A stretch of 64,000 bases of DNA from Daedaleopsis sinensis (Eukaryota > Basidiomycota > Agaricomycetes > Polyporales > Polyporaceae), in NCBI GenBank assembly GCA_033807695.1, contig CM066300.1, positions 1,240,001 through 1,304,000 on the forward strand. The letters run 5' to 3'. The notes beneath the pieces were generated by a model. It worked only from the letters and a program-made list of their open reading frames with translations, had not been told where the DNA came from and did no database searches. Position numbers and translations under genes: made by a program. The stretch's first letter is position 1. Each line of letters starts with the position of its first letter. Below are positions 13,198 through 25,908 of the stretch, piece by piece.

Positions 13198-15387
13198 TTA
13201 TACCTGCCGCCCGCGCGCCCTGTAGTAATGCGGGGCGAGGTCTGGCGTCAATGTAGAGTAGAACTGCACACCGGACGGGCCTGCGTTCGCGAATGGAGCA
13301 GAGGGGATCGACGACCGATGCTGAGGCGGCTGGTCGACGAGGATCGGGGGGAGTTGCGTCGTCTCCGGGACTCGCAAGCGAGCGGACCGCTGCCAGCTCT
13401 GCGACACCTCTGAGAACGGAGGCAGGACGGGCTGGGGCGCAGGCACGTGAGAGTGCACTTCGTACGGGCTCGTCGAGGCCGACTGGACGACCATGGGCAT
13501 CGACGGCGGGTACTGGTAGAACGCTGCGGAGGGTGGGGGAGCCTGGTGGTACCGCAGCCGCGCCTTGCGCGACCGCCGCTCCTCCTCAGACTCCATTGGC
13601 GACCCTGCAAGCGAGTAGAAGTACAGATTCTGGATAGGGAATGTGAGCATGATGTCGGCCAACGTGTACACATACGGCAGCAACTTACCTGCGGGGCAAC
13701 TGGCGGGCGTTGGTCGTCCATCCGATACGCGGAGACGAGCGTGCGGGGATACTCGTCGTGCCGAGCGGGCCAAGATTGCGTCGGGGCGGCGTCGACAGGG
13801 GATGCCCCGAGGTTGAGCTGGGAGAAGTGCTGCAACGACTCGAGAGGGGATGCGGAGCTTTCCCGGGAGTGGGCATGTGCCGTCGGCTGCGGAATGTCGA
13901 GCGAGAGGTCCTGCATGCGCCGCGGAACTTGAGCTGGAGGTTGGTCGACGGCGGGGAATGACGCAGATGTGGGGGAGAAGGCATCGGAGGCCGAGCGCTT
14001 GCAGCCGGCGGGGACCTCGGGCCTGGCGGGAGAGGGGTAGGCGACCGGCTGCGGATAGGACTGGGCGAGCTGCGGTGGCGGCGGCGGGGCTGGTGTGTAG
14101 GTGTAATGCGACGGATGAGAGGGGAAGGGAGCGGAGTGGGAGACGGCACATATTGAGGCGCGGCGCGGAGAAGACGATCGTGCGCGGTGTGACGAAGCAC
14201 GTGATGGCGTAAGATGAGCGTTCCTGTGACAGTGGGGACGGTGCAAGTGCGAAGAGCGGACAGGGCAGCGCGCCCGCTTCCACATCTTCGAGTCCTGCTC
14301 CTTGTGGCTGACAAGTCCAGTGAGTACGCGCAGCCATCCGTCGTACGTGTTCTTGTCGACGTAGAGGTCGAAGTCGATACCGAGGAGGAATTCGCGCTCC
14401 ATGCGATTGACCTCTGAGAGCTCAATTCCGGAAACCTCGGACCACGTCTTGTTCGTGTACGTGTTACTGGAATTACGCGTTAGAACGGACTCAAGAGGAT
14501 AAATGACGCGCTTACTCGTCGACAAACTTGTTGGCCAGCATGAGAGCGGCGATCGCGACGCGGTACTCGCTGCCGGCCTGGCCGGAGGTGTATGGATTAC
14601 GGCCTTTGAGGCGGTATATGTAGTGTAGAGAGAGAACGATAACGGACTGGCTGACTTGTGTCGTCTCGAGTACTTTTTGCATGAAACGCGTGAAGGCTGG
14701 CGAGACGGAGAACTGGAGCTTTGCCGTGGCGGAATTACTGTGCGGAGAGAATGCAGGATGGTGCGAGGACGCGAAGCGGTTGCGCTTGGAGGGAGAGTCG
14801 GAAGAAGAGCTGGAGATGGTGGAGAACCAGAGGTAGCAGATCATCTCGCAAGTCTTCTCTGCAATGAAACGCGCGGAGCGATGGGAGTCGCTGCCGAACC
14901 AGTCGAGTTGGTAGGAAGTGGAGACGAAGGGATCCTCCTGTGCGTCGCTCTGAGAGGAAGAAGGAGAAGCCTCGAGAGAACGGGAAGGCATAGGAGGAAT
15001 AGCGGAGGGTAGGCGGTATGAATAGGTATCATACTTTGTGACGAGGTGTTCGGAAGGAGGCGTGACTTTGTTGGAGAAGTAAGGACACGCGCGGGTGCGC
15101 ACGAGAGTGCGGATGTACGTACCTGGCGGGGTATGACGCGCGAATGAGCGGTCCAAGTGCGAGATGGGTGGAAGGGAAGTCTGAGAGAGATGTTGGGAGT
15201 TGACTAGAACGCGTCTTTGTGGGATGGAGGAGAGCGGAGGAGTTGGAGGAGCCTCGGGCTTTGTTCTCCAGTCGTGCCATGTCGTCGAGACGAGACCAAG
15301 GGTGAGCGGGAGCGGAAGAGCGGAGGTGGACATTGGCGAAGGTGAAGGCGAGGGAGGGAGGGAGGAGTGGTAATAAGGGCCATGCAT
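13198..15387 (-). CDS. PCL/PHO80-like cyclin
   Basis: Three exons (15387-14516, 14466-13689, 13629-13198) join in phase to 693 residues. A single cyclin box lies at about residues 220-350: SPAFTRFMQKVLETTQ, SVIVLSLHYIYRLK, RVAIAALMLANKFVDD, then NTYTNKTWSEVSGI across the first intron and MEREFLLGIDFDLYVD. The NTYTNKTW stretch is typical of fungal Pho80/Pcl-type cyclins, which pair with a Pho85-like kinase. The long Pro/Ser/His-rich tail ends in NLYFYSLAGSPMESEEE and an Arg-rich RRSRKARLRYHQ block, as in other mushroom homologues I recall. PHO80-like rather than G1 CLN is my preference, not proven. The gene stands alone, with more than 4 kb free on each side. Confidence 0.85.
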
Positions 15388-18300
15388 AAGTATCCTATGG
15401 GGCGATTACGGTACGGAGGCGAAGCAGTCGAGAGGAGGAGGAATTAAAAAAGAACGGAGCACCAGAGCCAACAGCCATACTTGGCCATCTCCTTCCGCAT
15501 CTCCAAATTATCCACTTGTCGCTCAAAATCCACACACAAATCCCTATTTCCACATCCCAAACCCTAATCGCCTCGCCCTCCCCTTTCGGGACACTCCCGA
15601 TTTCGAACCCCGCAAAACCTTCCGTCCCTTGCCGCCCTTCTTTTTTCCCTCCTTTTCTCGGTGTCCGCGCTGCTCAGACGCCCGGCACCTCGGCCGCCAT
15701 CATCAGACGGGGATTCCCCATAGCCTTGCCCCCCATTCCGCCCTTATGCGGCAGGTGGTGGCAGCTCACGGGACCGCGTATGTCACGTTACCTGAGGAGT
15801 GTCCCCGAAGAGGCAGGTGGTGGGTGTGATGGGAGGGTGGGAATGGCAGAAAAAGAGGGAGGGGGACGATCTGTGGTGAATCTGCTTAGCTCCAGTCGTT
15901 CTTGGTGTTTGCCATGTCGGGGTGTGCAATTGCATGCAATGCGACCGCCGTTCGTTGTCGTAACTCGTCCGTTGTCTTCTGATAATACCCAGCTCCTAGT
16001 CCCCCAAATAAGCCTCGTCAATCCACCCTCTTGTCTCAGTACTAGATCGTTAGCTGCGGTGGCTGTCGTCGGCCAGAGCTTAGCGTGTTCACAGGTGTAG
16101 TTGATAGCCTCGTGGCCACCGCGGCTAAATCTCTCCATCCGGTTTCGCTCCTGCCATATCTGCAGGCATCTTCCGCGCGCGGCGCCTGTAGGGGTAGGCG
16201 CGCGGGGTTATCGTGGTAATGTAAGGGAATAGAGTACGTTAGATCAGTCGTGTACGCTGAAACCTTTGTTCATCCAGCGTGGACCGAGTCCAATCCATTC
16301 CTGCACGCACGGCCCTGCGGTCCTCTTCGCGTTCTGATCTCTTCCTTCCCTACCAATCATCCTTGTCCTCTTCTGTATGCCAACAACTACCATCCCAATA
16401 CAAACTCAAGTCCTCGTCCACACCCGCACGCCCACATCACTTCCTCCCATGTCCGTCACTCCCTGTCAATGTCTCACTCCCTCGATATATCCGCTTCTTA
16501 CTACCTCCTCCTCGCCTTCACGGCCATCCGAGTCCCGGCCGCCCATCCTCCTAGCTCTTTTGTTTCCAATCTCCATCCCACAGATCTATTCGTGATCCAC
16601 TTACACTCCCATCATCCGCCATGACACCATCCCCGCCCTATAACTTACCGACAGTGCCCGTCAAATCCTCGATTCGTATCACATTCAGCATCTCCCTGTG
16701 GCGAACGCAGCCGTCCACGCAATCTTTAAGCACTTACTATACTCTATAGTGCTCGGCCCAGCCTCTGCCTGATGCATCCACACGCGCCCCTGATCTTTCT
16801 TGAACCGTTCCTCCTCCGTCTCGTCCCTGCTGTAAATTTCCTCGCCGGACACGTGCCACACAACCCGCCCGCGCGCCGCAACACCTGCGCCCCGACGGAA
16901 ATCTTCAGCCAGAGCCCCGCCTGCCGCCTGGCGACGCGGACGAGTCACTCCGACGACGACGCGCTCGCCTGCCTGCCGAAACTCTACAACTTACGCCCCC
17001 TCTATTTTCTTCCCGAGCCACGACGGTCGCGGGCCAGGGCAGGGCAGGGCCCGGGAATGGATTGATCCTGGCAGCAGCGCAGGCGGCTCGTATGCGTCTT
17101 GCCCGTTTGGGCACCTCGCCGTCGCCTACCCGATGACACATCCGTATCCGCGTCACGGTCCTGCCTTCAGAATCACTCGGCTCCGTGCGGTCAGTATGCT
17201 TGGGCTGCCCTCGACGCCGGCGGGCGGTCGAGTGTTCGAATTCTCTGGGCCACCGGGGTGGGTTGCCATCATCATACTTACCCATGGGCGGATCCTGAGC
17301 GGATCTGATAATTGAGATTGATTCCTGCTGCTAAGTGCTTATTTAAGTGCTTATCGACTTCCTATCCCAGACTCCAGTGCGCTTGCGGCTTACGTGTGCA
17401 GACGAACCGTTCGATCGCAGATGCATCATGCAGATGGACGGACGAGAAGAACCGGGAGGAGTGAGAACGTTGCTGCCAGTTGTGCCGCTGCGTTCTGAAG
17501 CTGCGTCCCTGGATCACGGCCGCGGACGGACGCGAAGGCGGCGCGCGCCTCCGATGCGCCGTTCATCGCCGTCGAGGCTCGTCTCGCAGCCTGCAGAACT
17601 TGGACGGCCCTTGCGGTTTCTGTGTGCACTGAGTCTGTAACAGCGAACAGCAGAACCCCGCCTCGTGTGTCTCGCAGGCCGCACACCCGGGCCCCAGCGC
17701 TGGGCCGCGTTCGATGTTCGACGTTCGATGTTCGCTGTTCAGCGCGTTCGGCGCGTCCTTTGCATCTCGCGCACCCGTCCGGACTACGCAGCGGCACTGC
17801 CCATCTCACCCGCCACGGCCGTCCTAACGTTCTTGGGGCCTCGAAAGTTGAACGTTGAACGTTGAGCGCTGGGCCCTCGAATGTCGACGTCCTGCACCTG
17901 TTCTGAGCTCGAAGCGAGCGCTGGTGCCACGTCTGGCGGCTCTGCGCACGCACATGCACACGCACACGCACACGGTCAGCGACACAGCGACAGCGACAAT
18001 GACACGATAGGATCCGAGGCCTGGCGGCGACAGCGGCGAACAGAGTGCCGCCGCAGGCCCATGGCCAGCAGCAGGCAGCGGGCAGCAGAACCTTGGCGAT
18101 GGGCAGCTGTCGCACGGCTCGGTAACCCCGGCTACTTGCCATCTGAGCGCTGGGACGCACCAAGACGTGCACTGTACATGTGTGTGAGAACTTTGAACTT
18201 TGAACCTTGCAACTAAGTGGTTCGGATCTCGAAATAGAGCGTGCATAAGCTGGCGAATTCGGCAGGAGGTGATGATGATCGCTGAATGCCCATTGAGTAG

Positions 18301-20126
18301 GTACTGTACTAGTGGTCGCGTCGCTCGAGCTCTCACAGTGCGCGCACGCAGTCTCGCACCTTGTTGGTGATACGCGACGATTTAGATTGGCCGGACGGGT
18401 GCGAGTACGTAGCCTAGGGCGGCGGTCGTCACCCGCCTTACTCATCTGCCTTGGCATCTAGCTATAGGACTGTGGACAGATGTACTTGCATTGTCTGCGA
18501 ATACTTACCAGTGCTTCCGTGCTTGATGGTGCTGTTCGTCGCTGGCTTCTGGGGGATGCGGGTTCCGCTCAGCTGCTCGAGAGGGCTCCAGCCTCGCGTG
18601 CACGTGTGGCCCAGGACGCAGGACAGGCCGCGGGAACACCGATAAGTGCTGGACCGTGGGTGCGGATGGGGTGGGGACGCACCGCCGTCGAATGCACGAT
18701 GCATATGGAATCTGGATGACTGGGAGCATGCTCGCCGCTGGTGCGACCCGGACGCCGTCATGCTCCAGATACCCATGGCCAGATCGCGGCAGCACAGAGC
18801 GGCGAGCCTCAGCCTGCAGTGGTCATGGGGGCACGCCGACGATGCGCGCATGCCTTACTTAGCTAGCGACTATGGCCCCGCTAGTCCCGCGCACGGACGT
18901 TAATCTGCTTCTTCCGAGTCCGCGCCCGGCGCCGCGCAGGCCCCCCTTCGAGCACAATCTGAGCAGAATCGGTATGAGCGGCGAGTAGGTAAGTGCGCAC
19001 GCCGTAGAGCACCCGGGACGCTCGAGACTTCTGTGCGGACGGCACAAGGTTCCGACGTGCGTGCGTGCGCGCGTGCGCCGTTAGGCAGGCGGCCGCTTCG
19101 AAGTCCCGAGTTCGGGATCCTGCAGCGCGTGCGCGCGCGTGCGCGTGAAGCTCGGACTCGGAGGCGCGTGGCTTCAAGCTCAAGCTCCCAAGCTCCCAAG
19201 CTCCCATGGCCAAGCTGCGTCTGCGTCTGCGTGACTGCCCTGGGTCAGGCTGCCGAGCTCGTCGCTCGCGCACCCGGTGGCCACGGGTTGGGGGGACTTT
19301 GGGGGGACTCCCAGGCTGGGACCCGAGGAGCCTCAGCGGGCCGTGTGCTTTGTGCGGGCGAGGCGTGCGCGTGAGGCTTGAGATTGAGGCTTGAGCTTGA
19401 GGCTGCGTCGCCGTCGCCGTGAGTGAATGAGATACTACTAAGAGGCACGGGTGTAGTCACTTACTATGTATATCTGAATCGTGCCAGTGTGCCACTCGTG
19501 CATGAGCTTGCTGCTGGCCGTCGGGTTCGGGTTTGGGGTCGCAGTACTGGGGCGCTTGCGCCGGCCACGTCCACGGCTCCGTCCGCGCAGGGTCGCACAG
19601 CGCTGGAATCAGGAAGCCGGAATCAGGAATCAGGAAGCCGGACGCTCAACTTGCAATGCGTGCGCTACATAGTGGTGCGACGTGCGCGGTGCGCGGTGCG
19701 CGGTGACGTGGGGAATGGTTGGAACTTGGGGCTGCCAGTGGCCATGGGGCCCGCGCGAAGCGTGAAGCTGCTGCCAGTGGCCAGTGGCCTTCTCGTGATG
19801 GGCGCAGGCGGCCGGAGTAAGTACTAAACAGTGGACATTGAGTACTGACTGATGACCCGCGGCGCGCACCGCCGCGCCGCGAAGCGTTGGGCACTGCAGC
19901 TGGCAGATGGAAGATGCTGGAGGCTGGAGGCTGGCGCTGCGATATCGATTGCGATCGCCAGCTGGCCGTGGTTCCGGGACGGCGTTCGACTAGTGACTGT
20001 TGGGGCTATCGTATTCGTATTGTAGGCCAGTAACGAGAACGTGCAGCCTGCGGTTCCATGACATGACATGATGTCCGTCCGACTCCATTGTCGCCGCGGC
20101 CGGTCCAGTGTGCGCCTGCTGCAGCG

Positions 20127-20153
20127 CTGAGTACTGAGTACTGAGTACTGAGT
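20127..20153. repeat. Tandem repeat, 7-bp unit CTGAGTA
   Basis: Almost four perfect copies in tandem. Single AGTACTGA-like words of the same kind lie nearby at about 19839 and 25978. Confidence 0.85.
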
Positions 20154-20576
20154 CCCGTGGCTGGCTGCGGCTGCGGCTGCTGTCGAGCGATCACCGACAT
20201 CGACATCGACGGGTGTGAGCCGCGGGCGATGAGATGCAAACTTGCATGCAGGAGGGCGCTAGCGGCCGCGGCCGGTATTGCTCGTGCTCTTTTGGACGTG
20301 CATAGAGCTGGCTGGGGCTGGTTGGCGAGGGCTGGCGGCGTGGCATCGCGCTGCTCCGTGCTCCGTGCTCCGCTTCGGGACGGCATTGGCGTTGGCAACA
20401 TCGCGTCGCTGGCACTGTGCAGCCTGGCAGAACCCTACTGCACCCAGCTGTGCGCGGCGACCGTCGCGGCGACGCGCGCCGCCGCTGCTTTGCACGCATG
20501 CGCATCTGTGTCTCGCAGGTTGCATGTACAGAACTTACACACATGTACATGATATGCATGATATGCGCGCGCGTAT

Positions 20577-20608
20577 GTCGCCCGTCGCCCGTCGCCCGTC
20601 GCCCGTCG
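20577..20608. repeat. Tandem repeat, 7-bp unit GTCGCCC
   Basis: Four perfect copies plus a partial fifth, in non-coding DNA. Confidence 0.85.
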
Positions 20609-21400
20609 TATTTGGTCGCGCGGCTGCAGTGGGCTGATGGGTACCGGTGACAAAAGCGAGAGAGAGGCCGAGGGCACGTACGGAAGCCGGCGGAGCCGTA
20701 TTTAGTACGTGTGCTGCATGCGTTCGCTCGTTCATTCAGACCGGCGAACGCTTGGACCAGTTGGGGTCTTGGAGACGCTGGGGCCGTTGATAAGTACTTA
20801 GTTACGTTCGTCCGCACGGGTGACGCGTGTGTCTCTGGAATGTGGAATGCGGCCGGTTCCACGGTCATTTGCGGAGAACTTGGCGGTCGCGAGTGACAAG
20901 GCTATCTCGAGTGACAAGGCTGTCGGGTTGGCTTTTGGGTTGCTGATTGGTAATGCATAAGACGGGGAGACTCATCTCATAGGCGGTGTCAATGCAAGTC
21001 TTGTTACTTACTTATCGATTATCACTTATCACCTATCCGTGCCTTACAAGCGATAAGTTAAAGTAAGTAGTAAGCAAGCAAGCAAGTAAATTGGGCGGGC
21101 GCTCCGTCGGACATGGCATGGGGACGGGGGCGTGCACGGTGCACTGACGACTCACGGGCGTTCCGGAGGCTGTCAGTGTCTCACCGATGGCGGAATGTTC
21201 TAACTTCTAAGGCCAGGGGCGTCTGCGTCTGCGTCTGCGGCTTCGTGACATTGGGGTCGCAGCTCGCCGCATCAGTGCAGTGTGCAGTGTGCGGTGTGCG
21301 CGACGGGCCACGGTCCACGGGTCGAGACTCGAGTGGCAACGCAGCGCGGCGCAGGCGGCGGAAGGGCGCGGTTTGGGCCTTGAGCCTTGAGCGTTGGGAT

Positions 21401-21428
21401 CAGACTCAGACTCAGACTCAGACTCAGA
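21401..21428. repeat. Tandem repeat, 6-bp unit CAGACT
   Basis: Between four and five copies in tandem. It generates a spurious Gln-Thr repeat frame, which I do not treat as coding. Confidence 0.85.
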
Positions 21429-24400
21429 GGGCAATTAAAGACCGGGGGAGAGGCCGCGTTCCGTCGGTGGTGGTGCTCGCGGTGGACCGTGAGGCGTATC
21501 GCTGGGCGCTGCGTTGCGCTGGGTGGACCCTGGAAAGTGCTGGAAGGTGGCAGAGGCAGAGGCGGAGGCACGCGGGGTCCTTACCCGTTTACGTCGTTGA
21601 GATGGAAGGCGGTCGAATGGGGCTAGAGGACAGACGAAGTGGGCGTGCATGCCTATGCGGGGCTGGAGGCGACTCGGATGCGCATCCTAGTTCGAATGCA
21701 CGGATGTGGCGAAAGATGGGGGATGTCGATGGGTATGTGTACATGGCAGTTAACGTTAGAGCACGATGCAGGGTGGATGTGGCAGATGACTGGAAGAGTG
21801 GAGGCGAGCCCGGGGCGGATGACTGGGACCTGGGAGCTGTGTAGATGGGCGGAGTGCTGCAAGTACTCGGATATGGATGCACGGTGGCACGAGGGCTGAT
21901 GGAGATGCGTGATGCAGCACATGCTATTAGGTTTGACGCAGGCCACTGGCGGGATGGGAGAAGCGAGTTGTTAGAGGAGGATTGGAGCAGTCGGGAGTTG
22001 TGGATCAGAGCTGCGAGCACGGAGAGATGGCAGTCGGGCACGTCGGCTGTCGGGACTGCACAAAGTTAGCAACTCGCATTGGACGAGTCGAACCGAGCTG
22101 CGCTGATGGCGGGCGACGCCCAGCCGCCCGCTCGCCGAGGGACACCGGAGATCGGACCTGGAGATTCACCAGATCTGAGGGAGATCGGGTGCCTGTGCGT
22201 TCATGGGAAACCGAGGGATCGCCCTGTTTGATTCTCCCCGCGGTGATCCCCACATCGTCGTCGACAACTCCCGCCCACGTATCCAGATAGATTGCGCTCG
22301 AGACCGAGGCAGAGATCGTTGCACACAAGACGTTCTCGTCTCGACCCATTTGGATGCTGATGCCAGCTGTGTTTGGCGTACGGATCACCTCTATTGACGT
22401 TCTTTGCACCACATGCGCCGAAGCATATTCTCCATTAGGCCCTGGACAGTTCCAGTTGGATATCTGCAGTTATTATTTACGCTAATTTAGCACGGCAGCC
22501 GGAAACATAAAGGAATGGGCTACGATCAGAAGGCTACATTCGTTGACGGATCCCAAGTGGACGTCGACGGTGGGACTAGTCGCGCTTGCGGTCGCCTTGT
22601 TTCTCCGCTGACGATCATTGCGACCAGCTGTGGGCAGTCCACCCCAGGTCCACCCACCTTCCCTCCAGCTCGGACCACATCCTCCCTGCGAAGACCGCAG
22701 AGTGCCTGTCCAAGTCGACTTCCCGACCTCCAACAGAGCACGTACCTCCCGGCGCGGACTATTACCACACGTATGCGCACTCAGTGCGGCGTTTTCGGCT
22801 CCCCACTTGACGTCCGTGCAAGCTCGGTCGGGAGTGGTTAGCCCAATCGCAGCGTGCACAGAAACGGACGTCGGCGGAAGCGCCGCGGATGGCCTCCTCT
22901 CCGCCGCGGGTGGCTTCCTGGCGCTCTAATACATCGATGGACAGTGTTAACGTTGTGGATGGCATGCTCGAGCACACGGACCACATCTGTGCCCCGAAAC
23001 AGGATGTCTGAGTTAGGACCAGATGCGAGTTCGCCCTGGGGATGTCTACGTGAAGCCGCCGTGCGTGCGCCGCATTTCGCCCCTCGTCTCTGAGAATCCG
23101 TGACAGACATAGCCCCCTCGCGCTCCCACTAGTGCCTCGCTTCCACCTCACCCACCTTTCCCCACCTGCGCGGATGCCCGAAAGACGCATGCGGGTCGTC
23201 GACAGACAGCCGTGGGTCGCCGACTGCTCGCCGACGTGCGCCGCGACGAGAAGCCGCAGTCGGCGCCGACCGTCCGTCCCCTCGTGTCGTGCGCTCCCAC
23301 TTGGGCTGGAACGGCAGGCCCATGCCATCACCGGCCGCGTTCGCGTTCGCAGGCGCAGATGAATGCTGGGACCTTGCGAAGCTGCCTGCTCCGTTGCGCA
23401 GGCCACGACATGTACACCGACAGCCGGAGAATCCCAGCCTGCAGCTGAGAACCGCCCGCAGGAGGCTCAGAGTCAGTGCGCCGCTGCCGCTGCCGTACGC
23501 GTCCTTGCGCACGCTCTGGACTGCACCCGATCCGGGAAGCTGACAGTGAGAGCCATGGGCTGCCGCTGCACGTTGCGGTGACTCTGAGAGAACGCATGTC
23601 TGCTCGGGCACGTGTCGGTTCGCGTTTCAGTTTCCAGTTCGAGTTCGAGTTGGGAGAAGGCGTGCACGGTGTGCGTTTTGTGTACATATTACGCGCTCCC
23701 GTCGGTGTCTGCACGCGCTAGGGGGAGGCCCGCTCGTGCCTCTGGCGCACTCACGACGCTCGGCGGCGAAATATGCGGCCAGAGGGGGCCGGAGTGGCCA
23801 AAAGGACCGCTGTCCGTCCTGGAGCGGCCGTCCTGGGTGTTTGGGAACGAGCTGAGGACGCTAAGGGGTGGCCTTGTGACGCGTCGGCGGCGGTGGGTCG
23901 AGAGGGCTCGGACAATGGCCCGGCGTCGCGGCGATCCCAGACAGGACCAGAGTCCAGACGACGGCGCGCAGCGGAGGCTGTTGGAACCTGCTGGCAGAAC
24001 GACGGAGATGGCGGGTGGCGGGGAAGACGTGCACAGTTCGTCGCTCGAGTTTTCCGGATACCGGGGCCCCACCTGTGCGAGAGTTCGCGTTCAGCAGTTC
24101 GTCGCTCTTCGCAGCTTCCTGGAAGACGGACGCGGGCCTAGACAGAGTGAGGAGAGACCGCGGGCGATGCTGGTCAGCAGGATGCGATTTGTCTGCCCTG
24201 CCCGACTGTTCGCCGCTGTTGGACGATGGAGGTCTGTTCGAGAGATGGAAGTGCCTGAAGCGCCTGTGTGCGCCGCTCCAGCGGCACCACACAAACATTG
24301 GAGCTGGTGACGAGCGAGTGTCACAGCATGTCACGGCGTGACTGACTGTCGGCGTCGACGACGGGACGAGTGGTGCTCGCCCTCATCACTGTCCGACTCG

Positions 24401-24520
24401 ACCTCGACGCCGGAAGGCTCTGCCCCGCCCTCTCCCCGCGCATCTCCCTCTTCTTCACATACCTTGGCACTGCACACGGCTCTCTCTACGCTCTCTTGAC
24501 CAGTCTCTCCTTCTTCCGCC

Positions 24521-25908
24521 ATGGGGATCAAGTTTGGTTCCTTCGACGACATCTGCCAGACCGCCGCCCTCGTCATCTGCCCGCTCATCGGCTCCAGCCA
24601 AGGCATCGAGCCGTCGTGCTACAGCAGAAATGTGGAGATCTCAGGGACCCTCATCTTCCAGCCTTGTGCGTCTTCCTCTCCGTTTCGTGGCCCGTCGGTC
24701 GGGTCGCCCGCACCCGCCGCTCCTCTCACATTCCGCCCCTCCAGCGACATGCTTCATCCACATCGTTGCGATATTCATGACTGGCATTATGATCTTCCAC
24801 ATTCGGAGCAAATACACAGCTGTCGGTGCGTCCGCTCCTCGTCTCAGCTTGTGATGAGCCTCCTTCATTTTGACGATGTCTCCTCATTCCAGGTCGCAAG
24901 GAGATCCTGATGTTCTTCTACCTCTACGCCATCATTGAGCTCCTCGCTATCTTCCTGGACTCCGGCATCATCCCGACCGCAAATGTCAGCTATCCAGTGC
25001 GTGCGCTTTCCCTGACCGCTCTCCTCCGTGCTCCGACCCACCCCGCGCCGTCCGCAGTGGTTCGCCGCAATATACACAGGGCTCGTCGCCGGGGCATACA
25101 CCTGCCTGCTCATCAACGGGTTCGTGGGCTTCCAGTTCGCGGAGGACGGCACCCCGCTCTCGCTCTGGGTGAGTGTCTCCCGCGCACGCACGTTCGTCCC
25201 GCCGCTCGAACCGAACCCCCCAACCCCCCACAGCTGCTCCGGATATGCACGCTCGTGACGTTCGGGGTCGCGTTCTTCGTCGCGATCGCGACGTTCAAGC
25301 GGCTCGCGGGCTTCGACTACGCGAAGCCGATCGCGCTCTGGATCATCTACATCCTCTGGCCGCTCGTGTGCGCGGTCGTGTACAGCGTCTCGCAGCTCGT
25401 CCTCGTCTTCCGCACGCTCGAGGACCGCTGGCCGATCGGGGACATCGTGTTCGGGACCGCGTTCTTCACCGTCGCGCAGGTCATCCTCTTCGCGTTCTCG
25501 GTCACGATCTGCGACGCCATCAAGCACTACATCGACGGCCTCTTCTTCTTCACGCTCTGCATGCTCCTCAGCGTCATGATGATCTACAAGTACTGGGACT
25601 CCATCACGGTGCGTGCGCCCCCTCTCTCTGCGTCTCCGCGCGCGCGCGCGCGCCCTTATACTGTACTGACGCACACGCAGCGCGAGGACCTCGAGTTCTC
25701 GGTAGGCTCCAAGGCGACCGTGTGGGAGGTCAAGGACCCGCTCCTCGCCGGCGGCGCGGACTACGCCGACGAGGACGCGGCGAGCAGCTACACGCACCAC
25801 GGCGGGCCCCCCGCGAGCCTCGTCGGCGGCGTCAGCGGCAAGCAGCTGTACCAGAACCAGAACGGCGGTGGGGGGCGCGGGTACCCCCCGCCGATGGACC
25901 GGTTCTGA
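24521..25908 (+). CDS. chs7: Chitin synthase export chaperone Chs7
   Basis: Six exons (24521-24665, 24745-24825, 24893-24996, 25058-25168, 25234-25608, 25681-25908) join in phase to 347 residues, the usual Chs7 length. In yeast, Chs7 sits in the ER membrane and is needed for chitin synthase III to leave the ER. The N-terminus [20 protein letters not shown], the CYSRN motif and the repeated membrane helices (about seven, for example [42 protein letters not shown]) are diagnostic. The hydrophilic tail is Gly/Pro-rich and probably cytosolic. The last intron has a CG-dinucleotide run near its start, yet all splice sites are canonical. Confidence 0.95.

Larger units (their letters stand above)
15388..24520. 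other. 9.1-kb gene desert between cyclin and chs7
   Basis: The desert starts with a C/T-rich stretch (15.4-16.7 kb) that is probably the cyclin promoter region. The rest is GC-rich with simple repeats and recurrent AAGTACTT/ACTTAC words (16730, 17330, 18505, 18980, 19455, 19815, 20790, 21003-21075). Frames of 200-340 codons occur on both strands but show Arg/Ala/Cys-rich composition and no motif, so I do not call them. One frame at 22005-22412 (minus) has more ordinary composition and is noted separately. Confidence 0.5.

Noticed and set aside
15516..16100. 194-codon plus-strand frame upstream of the cyclin
   Set aside because: Low-complexity Pro/Ser/Arg sequence from the C/T-rich cyclin promoter; no family resemblance.
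17426..18457. 343-codon minus-strand frame
   Set aside because: Long only because of GC-rich DNA; includes translated simple repeats (CACACG, GTTCGAT) and no domain.
21113..21844. 243-codon plus-strand frame with a QT repeat
   Set aside because: The repeat is a CAGACT microsatellite; the rest is Arg/Trp/Gly-biased without motifs.
23612..24310. 232-codon plus-strand frame before chs7
   Set aside because: Overlaps equally long antisense frames and has no homology signal; more likely the chs7 upstream region.
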